Positions 1 through 10,469 of a stretch of 64,000 bases of DNA are shown piece after piece; the first letter of the stretch is position 1, and every line of letters starts with the position of its first letter. The DNA lies in the NCBI GenBank assembly GCA_019828545.1, contig JACVRA010000457.1:1-64000 (forward strand). The letters run 5' to 3'. Origin of the DNA: Paracamarosporium sp. OC-R06-R3 (lineage: Eukaryota; Ascomycota; Dothideomycetes; Pleosporales; Didymosphaeriaceae). The notes beneath the pieces are model-generated. The model was not told the DNA's origin. It searched no databases and saw only the letters and a list, made by a program, of their open reading frames with translations. The position numbers and the translations under genes were made by a program.

Positions 1-226
1 ACTGAACAAGAGACTGTTCTTCTATAGGCTGTAGCTTTCGTTTCTGAGCGTTGGCTACTGCCTGGGGTTGAGTACCATGAACGCGATCGTGGAGCGTCGA
101 TCGAGCGATATTGTAGAGCTTCTCGGCCTGCCGATAGCTAGAAACACGTTTATTCTGAATCGCGTACGTTGATAGAGTAAGTCTACCTTCTTTTTGGAGC
201 TGCTTAGTGTTCTGGGTAGGTGGCAT
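1..226 (-). CDS. Pogo-family transposase N-terminus (partial)
   Basis: Seventy-five codons are open from the ATG at 226 to the window edge, with no stop or frameshift. The segment begins MPPTQNTKQLQKEG and contains the Psq-type helix-turn-helix seen at the N-terminus of pogo/Fot transposases (YRQAEKLYNIARSTLHDRVHG, roughly residues 35-55; I cite it only as a motif region). This domain binds the element ends. The CENP-B-type HTH and the DDE catalytic domain would lie further left, outside the window. Whether the copy is intact or decayed is unknown; the visible part shows no damage. Confidence 0.7.
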   Translation of the reverse strand, partial: MPPTQNTKQLQKEGRLTLSTYAIQNKRVSSYRQAEKLYNIARSTLHDRVHGTQPQAVANAQKRKLQPIEEQSLVQ

Positions 227-307
227 GGCGCGTTCTGTAGGAGACGCGTTGTGATTCTGGTGGGGCGTCCGGATGACTAGGGTGTCCGGATGACTGGTGG
301 AACACGT
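1..307 (-). mobile_element. Pogo/Fot-type DNA transposon, 5' end, truncated by the window edge
   Basis: The minus strand holds the 5' end of a transposon. A transposase ORF starts at 226 and runs off the left edge. Upstream of it are two copies of the 12-mer GTCCGGATGACT (plus-strand 267-278 and 284-295), subterminal repeats typical of fungal Fot/pogo elements. The probable outer end is 307, because the next plus-strand bases are TA (308-309), the usual target site of the Tc1/mariner/pogo superfamily. The other terminus lies outside the window, so element length and terminal inverted repeat identity cannot be checked. Confidence 0.7.
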
Positions 308-597
308 TAACCAAAGAAAGGTGACTCAGAGTATGGTTGTAAAAGGTGCGAATCCCGCCAAGAACTTACAAAGGATATCAATGACATAAGAAATTATCTC
401 GATAGCGCAAACTATGCTGTGGGTATAAAGCTATGCTAACCCCAAACCGACAACCGTACATAGACACAGTAAAGTTGAAATCGCCAAACGAAAAGAGCAC
501 CAACCCGTATACCCGACCAAGCCTGACATAGGAACAGCGCATATCAAGTGTTAGAGTGGAGGCCTTTTGACCGTGGAAAACTGAAAGTGGGAGTTGT

Positions 598-2310
598 CTA
601 TTTGGCCGAGGGTTTCTTAATGAGACCAGAGAAGAAGGACATGAGCTTGTCATTATCCATGTTGCCAGGTTCAGAACCATTAACAGGAGGTGTTGTGGCA
701 GAATCCGATTCAGTGACTCTGTTGGTCTCGCGTTCCTGTGGGCAATATTAGTTTAGGTCTTGTTGTACGAGAGGATGTAATATTGACCTGTAGTCGCTTG
801 ACCATCTCATCAGCATTGACCTGGATACCGCCCATGTTGAACTGCACGGGACCGATATGCTCCTCCACCACGCCCGATGCTTCGTCAGTAAACGTCCGGT
901 AGTTGTCCACGTCTTTCTTCGCTGCTTTAACCTTTGCCTCGTTCTCGTCTTCGAGACGCAATTGATCCAAAACCTTGACTTGCTCTTTGAGAAAATCTTG
1001 TGTGTCTTGGCTCGACACCTCGATGCCGTTTGTCTGCTTAGAATTGAGAGTGGAGAGCGGAAAGTCCGATTCGGGATTCCTGATGGTCTCCTCATAGATC
1101 GTTGTAGCAGACTGTCCTTCATCCTCTTCCTCTGCATTCTGTGGCGGAATTCCATTCTCCGGCTCCTTACCATCCGCTGGAGCTTCACCATTCGCGACAA
1201 TCTTCGTCTGTTGTGGAATGTGGTCGATGTCAACTGACCATTTCTCACTAACACCTTCCACATCAAAGCCATCTCTCAAAATCCTAATCTTTGCCCAAGA
1301 GTCCCAGTTGGGCGGGACCAGCACTCGATCGCGGTCTGTCACATTGTGCTTTAGTTGTTTCTGCTTCAGGAGCGACTTAATCCCCAGGGCAGAGTGGATG
1401 AGCGTCTGAAGCGATCCTGGAGCCGATGGCATCGTATATACAAGGCTGGCACCGTGTTTGAGAAGAATAGTGCGCAGGTACTGCAGTATGAAATCAAATT
1501 CCTCCTCTTTCCATCCTCGTTCTCGTTCTAGGGCCTCGATCTTGTCTGCGTTTTGGCAAACAACGCATAACGGTATGCCAAGCGGTTCGTCCCACTCTCC
1601 AGGTCCCATAGGCACTTTGACGTTTTCTAAGGCGCTATTTCCTTCCGAGCCGCCGACAGTGCGACCCTTATCCTGGAGTGTTGTGATATTCTCCTCAAGC
1701 ACCTCCTTCGAAGCGTCATCAAGCGACAGAATGAGGGATCGCAGCACACGAATCCAGTCGCGTAGCTGCCGTATCCATAGCCAGGGATGGTTCCAGTCAA
1801 GTAGAATTACAACTAACATATGCGGGAGCGTACGCGGGTTAAGATAAGGTTTAATGAGCGGGGTGAACGATGGTGACGGGTTCGCAAGCAGGTATAGTGA
1901 CAAACGAGCGAGCGTATCTGCACGTGTCAGTTGCTTTCTGTTTTATCATTTCGTCTCATATACCTTCATGATCAGTATCTAGGACATCCTGATACGTGTA
2001 GCCCAGCGCAAACTGGTTTGCGATTGGTGGCTTCCGTCCTCTATCCGGAGGCCTTCGATTGCTCGCAGGGTCTGTAGCCACTGATTCTAGGAACTCTCTC
2101 TGTGTTTCCGGAGTACCACCTGGCCGCATTAGCATGCGCCCCTATGCCATGTCTCCAAGACCCCCTACCTAATACTAGCAAGCTCTTCTCTGGTAGTCGC
2201 TTTCCGCTCGATATGTTGTCCAGCATAGGCTTCCATATCTCTTCCTTCTCTTGATCACTACTGTTCGGCCGCCGCACGGGAAAGTTAGGGTTGCGTCGCG
2301 CGTTGGCCAT
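598..2310 (-). CDS. Cytoplasmic dynein light intermediate chain (DLIC)
   Basis: Four exons: 2310-2169, 2119-1964, 1917-788 and 735-598, joined by introns of 49, 46 and 52 nt; product 521 aa. DLIC is the subunit that links dynein heavy chain to cargo adaptors. The protein opens MANARRNPNFPVRR. Exons 1 and 2 join inside LLVLGGTPETQ, at the site of the DLIC P-loop. As in many fungal members the Walker A lysine is absent, so nucleotide binding is doubtful. It is followed by the G-protein-like fold (LVVILLDWNHPWLWIRQL) and an acidic C-terminal adaptor-binding region with a VNADEMVKRLQ helix. Splicing the last intron replaces a non-conserved tail with one ending KLMSFFSGLIKKPSAK, a DLIC-like amphipathic end. 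The open frame from 1903 to 710 alone would miss both termini. Housekeeping gene, head to head with the splicing factor at 2709. Confidence 0.88.
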
Positions 2311-2708
2311 TGCGGAGGAGTTCGGGGGTTCAGAAGGGCAGCCAAACAGGTATATGCCGTTCCGAATAAGTCAGCGCCGCGCAAAGCTCAAGTATGACAG
2401 CGCGTGAAGGCAGCAGTAGGTAAAGATGCGTATTGAGGGCGCTGCGGGGATGTTGTGGAGGTTTAGGATCCGTTTGTTTGACGGAGCTTTCGATGCAGGG
2501 ATACGCGACCGCCAAGACAAAATGTCTAGCTTGTTACCCTCACGAGCTCACTTACTTTTCTGTTGTACACACTTTCCTACTGCCCCTCGCTTGAGTAGCT
2601 CGTGGACGGCACAACCCCCGAAACGGTCACGGATCTCTCGCACGTTGACGCATCCACTTCACTGCAGCTCTTCGTCGCGCGCAGCCCGCGCTCGGGTACA
2701 CCCAGGCC

Positions 2709-3656
2709 ATGAATTCTATACGCGCGATCCAAAAGCTCAACAAGCGCGAGCTTGAAGAGGGCATCAATCCCGAAGGCTCATGGCATACCGACTACCGCGA
2801 CACGGCTTTCATATATATTGGTGGTCTACCATTCGAACTCTCCGAAGGCGACGTCATCACTATATTCTCACAATTTGGAGAGCCTGTGTGGATACGGCTG
2901 GCGCGAGACAAAGAGACGGGAAAATCGAGAGGTTTTGGATGGCTGAAGTATGAGGATCAGAGGAGCTGCGACTTGGCTGTGGACAATCTTGGAGGAGCAA
3001 CAGTCATGGACAGAATACTGAAAGTGGACCATACAAGATACAAACCTAAAGACGACGAGGACATGAGGGACAACACGATGGGCGAGCTCGATGGAGACGT
3101 AGCTGACGGATCGGACGGCGGTCGACGTAAGAGACAGCGCACAGCAAGCGAAAGCGATTCAGATGATGACCGTCCTCTACTACCAGAGGAGATTGAGCTG
3201 GAAAAAGCAATACAGAACCTTGACGAAGAAGATCCAATGAAGGAATCAATGGTGAAGAGGTTACAGGAGGAGGCTGACTATGCAGTCAAGAAGTACAAGA
3301 AGAGCAAGCGCAGAGAGAAGGAGCGGGAGCGGAAACACCATAGGCGCCACCGTTCACCAAAGCGAGACCGGAGCCGTGATCGTGATAGAGAGCGCAGAAG
3401 GATTAAGCATCACGACTCAGAAGATGAGGACCGTCATAGGAGAAAGGAACATAGAAGCAGGCGGGAAGATTCAGACGATGAGGGTCGCCACAGAAGTTCG
3501 AGACGACCCCGCGATGGTTCGAATGACAGGGAAGAGCATCGAGATAAGGAACGAAGCCGACGCGATCATGATCGCCGTGATCGTAGCCGTGAGCGACGAC
3601 GCTACAGCTCAGATGAGGAAGACTACAAGCGTTCGCGCTCGAAGCGGTCACCGTGA
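2709..3656 (+). CDS. IST3: U2 snRNP/RES-complex RRM protein IST3 (RBMX2-like)
   Basis: Single exon, 315 aa. The N-terminus (MNSIRAIQKLNKRELEEG, then SWHTDYRDTAFIYIGGLPF) is diagnostic of the Ist3/Snu17/RBMX2 family. It is followed by one RRM at about residues 33-112, with RNP2 (FIYIGGL) and RNP1 (SRGFGWLKY). Ist3 with Bud13 and Pml1 forms the RES complex, which acts in the nucleus on pre-mRNA splicing and retention. Residues after about 130 are an acidic stretch and then a long Arg/Asp/Glu/Ser-rich tail with RDRSRDRDRE-type repeats. The yeast protein lacks such a long tail, but filamentous-fungal and animal homologues have RS-like extensions. The start at 2709 keeps the conserved N-terminal helix. 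Confidence 0.9.
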   Translation: MNSIRAIQKLNKRELEEGINPEGSWHTDYRDTAFIYIGGLPFELSEGDVITIFSQFGEPVWIRLARDKETGKSRGFGWLKYEDQRSCDLAVDNLGGATVMDRILKVDHTRYKPKDDEDMRDNTMGELDGDVADGSDGGRRKRQRTASESDSDDDRPLLPEEIELEKAIQNLDEEDPMKESMVKRLQEEADYAVKKYKKSKRREKERERKHHRRHRSPKRDRSRDRDRERRRIKHHDSEDEDRHRRKEHRSRREDSDDEGRHRSSRRPRDGSNDREEHRDKERSRRDHDRRDRSRERRRYSSDEEDYKRSRSKRSP

Positions 3657-5707
3657 AGGTAGGATAGTCACAACCAACCGAGAAGTGAAATCTACCATGT
3701 ACCGCAAATAGTCCCACCTATGCATTATCATTCGATTGAGTGTACTCATGGACCAGTTACCCAGTTCACCGTACTGGCGGCTTACTATGGCTATGCTTGA
3801 TCACTTGCAGAAGCCACGATTTATCACACAGAATCTGCCGCGAGCAAGGTCTTCCGCAGTGAGTCGAATAGTAACAACATGTGATAGCAAACATGCAAAA
3901 TGTTTCACCATGGTGGTCTGACTCTAATCTCTACTAACCCGTGCTGGTGTGTGAGGTGACTGTTTTCACCATTAAGTAACAAGATAACATGTGCAATGGT
4001 GCGTTCATCTTCATCATTATTCATGCTATGGCCGATTGTCTTTCTTCTCTTTCGTGTCAACTTACTTCTGCGTTCTTCGCATTCGCAACATCGTTTCTCG
4101 CATGAGCACTCTCGGCTTCAATCGCAGCAAGTGTGCTCTGTGCTCTCACCCGTTAGTGGGTCATCATCTACGCTGAGAGGCATCCCTATATTAACGATAC
4201 CAGCAGATTTCTTTTATGTTGCCAACAGCGAGGCATTCTCGGGAGTGGTGTATCCGGTGAATCTACTCTTAGTATTCGACAGCGGTTTTGATTGTTAAGT
4301 TGGTGCCTCTGAAATGCTCGAGTCTTCCACCATCCACGCTCAATATTGCCCTCTGCCTATTGCCCTCTGCCAACCCGGTTATGTATACCATATGGGTAGA
4401 ATCCTAAGCTCAGTGTTGGACAAGAATCTCAGCTGCATGCTGTGCTGTAGCAAAGGTCCTGGCCAGTCCGTATCTTCGTTGTTCTCTGAGGGTGACTCTT
4501 GCACGGGCTCTTCCTTCAGACCTCGAGCACGATGCCCTCATGTGGAGCTGCGGCAATACAGTTCCGCGCGCGTCGTTCTTGGAAATGAGCGTCGTGTTGA
4601 CCATTTAGGAGAGCTAGGGACGTGTTTCAGCGACACGACGAGGTGAACACCGATGGTATGGATCACCACAGATGACAGATCATGCATAAAGATGACCAAT
4701 TTACCGGCAATGCTACGGCAAGTCTTCCCACGCCGTACACACAAACCGGCAGCTGCAAGTCCAACAATTCACAGTGTTCAGTCGATGTAAGTTTTGGCGG
4801 ATAACAGGTCATGATGGTGTTCTCCATGGTTGAATGTTGAAGGCGCAATCTACCACTGGTCTATTATTAATACCTAGTTCCCAACGTCTGCAAGGGACGT
4901 TTGCTTAGTCTGTGGGGTACATTGTGACAGGCCCGGGTCCATTGTCCACAATTTTTATATTACGACCTCCTTCCGCAATATCCCAGTGCCCACAGGATGT
5001 GACAGCTAAGAAAGACTTCGATGCTCAGCCTCAACGGTCATATGACAAGCTCGTGCGAGTAGGGGTAGGTGACATTGATCCTGTTGCTGCGGCTCTGCGT
5101 CTTGAATGAGGATCTTCATGTTGACTGTGGAGGGTGTTTTAGCAGGCTGACTGACGCGCGGTGATGGGTCGGGCCTAGCGTAGAGGGGCGACGATCCAAG
5201 CTTCCAACACGCGGCCCTTGCGAAAGCTTGGTCATTCCTTGGTTGTCTCATTGTTCCCTACTCGGGTCCACAGAATCTTCATCGCTTCATTCATTCAATT
5301 GACACGCTGCAGGAACACGAGCCGGGCGCTCCACCACCGCCAGGCTCAGCCACGCCGAGGGCTTTCCACTTACCCGATGCGGGCAATGAGTAATGACGGC
5401 ACCAACCTCGCCGGGTGCCGCCGACCGCTTTGGGCGTCCATCGATGACGGCGAGCGCGCCGTTACTGGCCCTGCTGCCGACTATTGGGGTGTGACGTGCT
5501 GTTCTCGTTCGCTGGGCTGGGTGTTTGCCTGCCCGCCGCATCCATCGCGCTCGTGAGCATTCCTCGACGCCTTAAACCGGCTTCTGCGGGCCGCTCGCTC
5601 TTACTTTTTCTACGCTTGCTGCCCACGCACCTCGTCGCCTTCGCCTCCGTCTTACTGTCGCTTCATCCTTAGCCGCTCGTTTTCTTTTGCATACACATGT
5701 TGCAGAG
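3657..5707. other. Intergenic, no gene recognised
   Basis: About 2 kb between IST3 and the GH76 gene. Only short open frames with no recognisable composition are present. A short tandem duplication (TTGCCCTCTGCC-like) lies near 4345-4375. The last 350 bases are pyrimidine-rich, as expected of the promoter and leader of the GH76 gene. Confidence 0.5.
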
Positions 5708-7290
5708 ATGAAGCTTTTCCGCGCCGCGCAGGCTTGGACTGCAGTGTCACTCTTGGCGGCGAACCTAGGTTCGCTCTCCGCTTCCGCAATCGAACTCGAC
5801 CCGACGAGCCCCGACTCGGTGCGCAGCGCTGCAAAAGATGTCGCCCAGGTGCTTTGGTCCATGTATGCGACCGAAGACAATCAGGTCAAATCCGGCATAA
5901 CCGGCTTGTTAACGTATCCGCCGTACTATTGGTGGCAGGCTGGTGCCATGTTCGGCCAGTTGATTGACTATTGGTATTATACGAACGATTCGTCTTATAA
6001 CAACATGATCCGGGATGGTCTTATACATCAAGCAGGAGAGAAGTGGGACTACGTGAGTTTTGTTCCCGTCGCTTAGTTTTATGGTCGTGCGCATTGGGTT
6101 ACAAGCGCAACAAGGCTCCATGATAGGCCAACTGTTTCGCACACGACTAACGTGCCTGTAGATGCCCGCAAATCAGTCTAAAGATGAAGGAAACGATGAT
6201 CAGTTATTCTGGGCCTTCACGCTCATGAGCGCCGCCGAGTACAATTTCCCCAACCCTCCGGACGGAACGCCCGGCTGGCTCGCTCTCAGCCAGTCTATTT
6301 GGAATCAGCTTGCCACGCGATGGGAATCTGCGACCTGTGGTGGTGGAGTGCGATGGCAGATATACCAATGGCTGCCCGGGTGGAATTACAAGAATCTGGC
6401 CTCCAACGGTGGATACTTTCAGCTGTCAGCAAGATTGGCATTGTTCACAGGCAACGAGACATACGCAAAGAGGGCAGAGGAGATTTTCGACTGGCTGGAA
6501 AACACGAGCCCGCTCGTTACAAAAGACTACGTCGTCTACGATGGTTCAGACACGGGTGCAAATTGTACAAAGCCAGACACGAACCAGTGGACGTACAACT
6601 ACGGTATCATGATTGGAGGCGCTGCCTATGTAAGTTTCGAACGCTTCTTGCGCTCATTGCGCTGCTGAAACAGCGTTTGACATATACTGACAAAATCAGA
6701 TGTACAACTATACCAATGGTTCCGACATCTGGGCACAGCGCCTAACCGGATTCATCAACAAAACGGACATCTTTTTCCCTTCCCAAAACAACGGCATCAT
6801 GACAGAGCCCTGCGAAGGACCAGAGAACTGTAATGGCGACATGGTGTCTTTTAAAGGCTACCTTGCAAGGTGGTTCGCCGTTTCCGCCCAACTCGCACCT
6901 TTCACCGCCCCCATGATCTTGCCACACCTACAGAAATCGGGTATAGCGGCAGCACAGTCCTGTGTTGGTCCTTCTTCAACCTCTTCTCAGCAATACGAAT
7001 GCGGGAATCGGTGGTACTGGGATGGCTACGATGGCAAGTCGGGCGTTGGGCAACAACTGGCTGCACTCAGTATTATCAGCGCGAATATGGTCACGTATTC
7101 CAAGGCTCCATTGACGTCCGGCAGCGGTGGAACCAGTAAAGGAGATCCAACCTTGGGTACTGGTGAAGACGAAGGAATACCGACTTTAGACGAGGCCCCA
7201 GCTACGGCAGGAGATAAAGCGGGCGCGGCGATACTTACGATTTTCATGACTGTCGCGACGGTCGGCGGGGCATACTGGCTTGTTGTTTAA
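5708..7290 (+). CDS. DFG5: GPI-anchored GH76 mannan endo-1,6-alpha-mannosidase (DFG5/DCW1 family)
   Basis: Three exons: 5708-6052, 6162-6629 and 6700-7290; 467 aa. A signal peptide (MKLFRAAQAWTAVSLLAANLG) is followed by a GH76 domain over most of the length. The YYWWQAGAMFGQLIDYWYYT segment and the paired aspartates D127-D128 (GNDDQLFW) match the catalytic Asp pair of GH76. Later come QWTYNYG and FKGYLARWFA, also typical. A spacer rich in Gly/Ser/Asp precedes a C-terminal hydrophobic segment (AGAAILTIFMTVATVGGAYW), consistent with GPI attachment. The family acts at the plasma membrane/cell wall and cross-links GPI glycoproteins into glucan. Both introns have CTAAC/CTGAC branch points near their acceptors (ACTAACGTGCCTGTAG and ACTGACAAAATCAG). 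An in-frame TTG at 5687 is not used; the ATG at 5708 starts the signal peptide. Confidence 0.92.
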
Positions 7291-8471
7291 GTATAAAAGA
7301 GGGGGTCGGACTTGCGGCGTTTTTGGTTGGTTTCACGGCGTTTGACCAGCTTGTCACGTAGCCGATTGGCACTGTGACTGAAGCCAGGCTTTGGCTCGCT
7401 TGCATTGGGATTGCATGTTATGAATTGCATGATTGTACATAGGTGCGTTCGGAAACGCGCGCAGTTGCCAGCGCAGCTACGCGATTATGAACATAGGATC
7501 ACGAGGGATCACGAATATCGTGTAATGGTATTCTTATTATGTGGGATCAGCAGTAGCTAGATCCAAATCACATCTTGAATTTATCAATCGTCCAATACCA
7601 AACAGCTACGAATGGAGAATACTAATTGCGTTGAGGTAAATCACCCCTTGATCTTTCTTCTGGTTACGAATCTCAAAAAATGCTCTGGTGTTCGCTGCTT
7701 AAAGAACATTGTTACCTACGACACGCCTGTGTCGTTAGATATACACGCCGATCTCCACCGAACACATACAAGGCTATCCATCCTTCCCGCGCGATATTTA
7801 TAGCCCCCTCTTCACTCACTCCGTCATTTCGTATTTATTCCTCAATCGAATGCGCTCCCGGATACACGAGTCTATTTCCGCACACATGATGTCAGGTTTG
7901 GCCTCCACACGTCGCGCAATATGAATCCCTTCTTCTCCGTTCAGCCGCATACGTCGTTTGGGGTCCACGTCTTGTGTCTGCGCATTTTGCAGCAGCCTTG
8001 CAGAACGGAAGTTAGAGAGAGTATGAATCGAATTGACCACCTACACCTTGCGCCGTGGTTCCAGCATATCTCTCATATTTGAGAAACAGGTAGCTCTCCG
8101 GGTACAAGCAAACAGCGAACTTCCCAATTTAGATACTTTGGTGTACGTATCGCGAAACGCACCTGCCGATTCGAAACACAGGTATGATGATCGGAGGCAA
8201 AGACAAGTCCGGAATACGAAGCGAATGTACACATGGTTGGGGGCATGGGATTCCATTGGGACGTGTATGACGGGGCGGGTGGTGATCGCCGCGGTACTCG
8301 CTAAGATGGTAGAGGTTTGGGTATAGTGTCGTGGGCCGGCTTGCGTGCTATAGATACTCGTGAGAGGGAGGAACGCGAGTATAAAGATGGAGGGATGGGA
8401 CGTCGTAGGATGTGTGCGAATGCAAGACGCCGCAGTCGAACTCCATCCAGTTTTGTAAAACCCCGCACACC
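7291..8471. other. Intergenic, GH76 terminator side and GH25 promoter
   Basis: No coding sequence recognised. The last 100 bases hold a TATA box for the GH25 gene, listed separately. Confidence 0.5.
8380..8385 (+). promoter_or_regulatory. TATA box of the GH25 gene
   Basis: TATAAA within GCGAGTATAAAGATGG, 87 bases before the ATG at 8472. Position and sequence fit a core promoter; no experimental support. Confidence 0.45.
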
Positions 8472-9140
8472 ATGAAGCCCACATCACTCCTCTCGACATT
8501 AGCCCTCATGGCTACAACTACTCAAGCCGCAGTCCAGGGCTTCGACATCTCGCACTACCAAGCCACCGTCGACTTTAAGGCTGCCTATGCCGGCGGTCTC
8601 CGCTTCGTCTACATCAAGGCCACAGAAGGCACCACGTACCAAGACCCCAAGTTCTCCTCGCACTACAGCGGCGCCACATCCGCAGGCTTCATCCGCGGCG
8701 GCTACCACTTCGCGCAGCCAGGGTCCTCCACGGGCGCCGCGCAGGCAGATTACTTCGTTGCCCACGGCGGCGGCTGGTCTAACGACGGCATCACGCTGCC
8801 TGGCATGCTCGACCTCGAAGTCTCTGGGTGCTCGGGACTATCCACGTCTGCTACGGTAGCATGGATCAAGAGCTTCTCCGACAGATATCACACCCTTACG
8901 GGGCGGTGGCCTGTCATCTATACCAATCTTAGTTGGTGGCAGACCTGCACGGGGAATAGCCAGGCGTTCAATGCGAATAGTCCGTTGATGTTGGCGAGGT
9001 GGGCGAGTACGCCGGGTACGATCCCGGGAGGCTGGCCGTATCAGACTATTTGGCAGTATAAGGATAGTAATACGTATGGTGGGGATAGCGATGTGTTTAA
9101 TGGGGATGCGGCGGGGTTGAAGAAGTTGGCTACGGGTTGA
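8472..9140 (+). CDS. Secreted GH25 muramidase (Chalaropsis-type lysozyme)
   Basis: Single exon, 222 aa. A signal peptide of about 19 residues (MKPTSLLSTLALMATTTQA) leads straight into the GH25 barrel: GFDISHYQ (D25), YIKATEG, RGGYHFAQP, then MLDLEVSG carrying the catalytic pair D114 and E116, PVIYTNLSWW and TIWQYKD. The length equals a complete fungal GH25 with no extra binding module. Such enzymes cleave the N-acetylmuramic acid/GlcNAc bond of bacterial peptidoglycan and are secreted for antibacterial or nutritional use. A 5' extension of 20 codons is open, but it begins with a non-ATG triplet and would bury the signal peptide, so 8472 is chosen. Confidence 0.93.
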   Translation: MKPTSLLSTLALMATTTQAAVQGFDISHYQATVDFKAAYAGGLRFVYIKATEGTTYQDPKFSSHYSGATSAGFIRGGYHFAQPGSSTGAAQADYFVAHGGGWSNDGITLPGMLDLEVSGCSGLSTSATVAWIKSFSDRYHTLTGRWPVIYTNLSWWQTCTGNSQAFNANSPLMLARWASTPGTIPGGWPYQTIWQYKDSNTYGGDSDVFNGDAAGLKKLATG

Positions 9141-9502
9141 GTGGGGTGAAGAGATTGGTGGTTTTGGACAATCGTTTTTGTTTGTAGGATATATAGCTTT
9201 CAAAGATTTTGTGTTTTGAGCCGTTGATGAACTTGCTGAGTATCTTCGTGAGAAGCGTGGTATGAACCGCCAAGGGTCAGTCCATTGATGGCAGTTCTGG
9301 GACCATGAAGCAGTGTGGACATGTGATATTTTCATCCGAACTTTTGATGAATCCATCGACTGACGTCCTTACGTCACCGCTTCTACAAAGCTAGCCATCC
9401 CGCACGACCATCCGCTGACTCTAGTTCTGATTCCGACTAGAAGTTTCTCGCAATGCCCCATCTCATGATATCCACTTGCCCACCAATATTCTATGCATCT
9501 CC
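9141..9502. other. Intergenic between convergent genes
   Basis: 362 bases between the GH25 stop and the stop of the secreted six-cysteine gene on the other strand. Nothing assignable apart from shared 3' UTRs. Confidence 0.5.
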
Positions 9503-10158
9503 TCAATTGCGACATTTGAAGAAGCAGCTCAAGCGCATATCCTACAACAATCAGTATCGAATTTGGAATGTTTAAAGCAGGAGACTTACCCTCGTGTCCT
9601 CAGGAGCATACGCCCCGCAGTTTGTCCCACTCTTCGACCAACGCTGGTCATAATTACATCCATACCTCGACTTCTTCCCATCATCACTATCATCCCACCT
9701 CACGACCTCTGGACGACGCGTATCCGGATTAGTCCACCTCCAGGCAAAAATGATCTTGTCGTCATCCGCTTGGTCTTCGTCGGGCGGGAAACGGTCGATG
9801 TAGAGATCGCCGTCGATGAGCTCATTTTTGCTGTTGACGTGGATGATGAAGGTGTTGGCTGTTATGTCTTGTTCGGACTTGCGGATGGGAACGGCGGACA
9901 TGGAGGGTGTGAGGAGGTTGGATACTTTGACACGGGTTCGTGTGATTGGGTTTCCTTCCTGGTAGGTGCATGTCTGGGTGATGTTGGCGGCGAAGGTGCA
10001 GTTTCCTGAATTAGTTGGTTAGAGGCTCGGCAGAGGCAGTGTCGCGGTTGAGAGATGAGTAGTTGATAACACTTACGAGCATCTCGGGTGACGAGGGTAC
10101 CGGTAGCAGCAAGAGCTGTTACCGCGAACACGAGGAGGATGAGGAGCTTGTGGAGCAT
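9503..10158 (-). CDS. Small secreted six-cysteine protein, tandem copy A
   Basis: Three exons: 10158-10077 (82 nt), 10005-9590 and 9541-9503; 178 aa. A signal peptide (MLHKLLILLVFAVTALA) precedes a mature domain with six cysteines: NCTFAANITQTC at the start, YGC and TNC in the middle, and LSCFFKCRN at the end. Splicing the final intron recovers the C-terminus DMRLSCFFKCRN, matching the copy at 10470-11134. The intron positions and phases are the same in the two copies, and exon 1 is exactly 82 nt in both. I do not recognise a characterised family. Size, secretion and three likely disulfides fit an effector-like or other extracellular protein, but no function can be stated. An acidic run near mid-protein (DEDQADDD) is not shared by copy B. 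Confidence 0.8.
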
Positions 10159-10469
10159 ATTGTACGCTGTTGAGACGATCTGGAAAGTTGGATTGGTCGG
10201 AAGTTCTGTGACAGGATCCAAGCAGGACAAACTCGTTCCACTTTTTGAGGGCTGGCTCAATAGTTATCAAACGAGTGAAGAAGCAAAGGTGAGAATCAAT
10301 CGATTGACAAGTAAAATATTTCATCAGAACACAAGTGATACAGTTGAAGCACGTATACAAGCCCTAGTAAAGGTAGATTAAGTCAAACACTTTTCACCAA
10401 CCCGTACGAGCAATCACTCGCTACCTAACCCAAATCGGCAGTTCATCTCTGTGAATGCCTTCACGATTC
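10159..10469. other. Intergenic between tandem paralogues
   Basis: 311 bases holding the promoter/leader of copy A and the 3' end of copy B. No TATA box or other site stands out. Confidence 0.4.

Noticed and set aside
335..360. GGTGCGAATCCCGCC resembling a tRNA T-arm
   Set aside because: No D-arm or acceptor stem around it.
857..1847. Plus-strand frames opposite the dynein light intermediate chain
   Set aside because: Antisense to a confidently identified gene.
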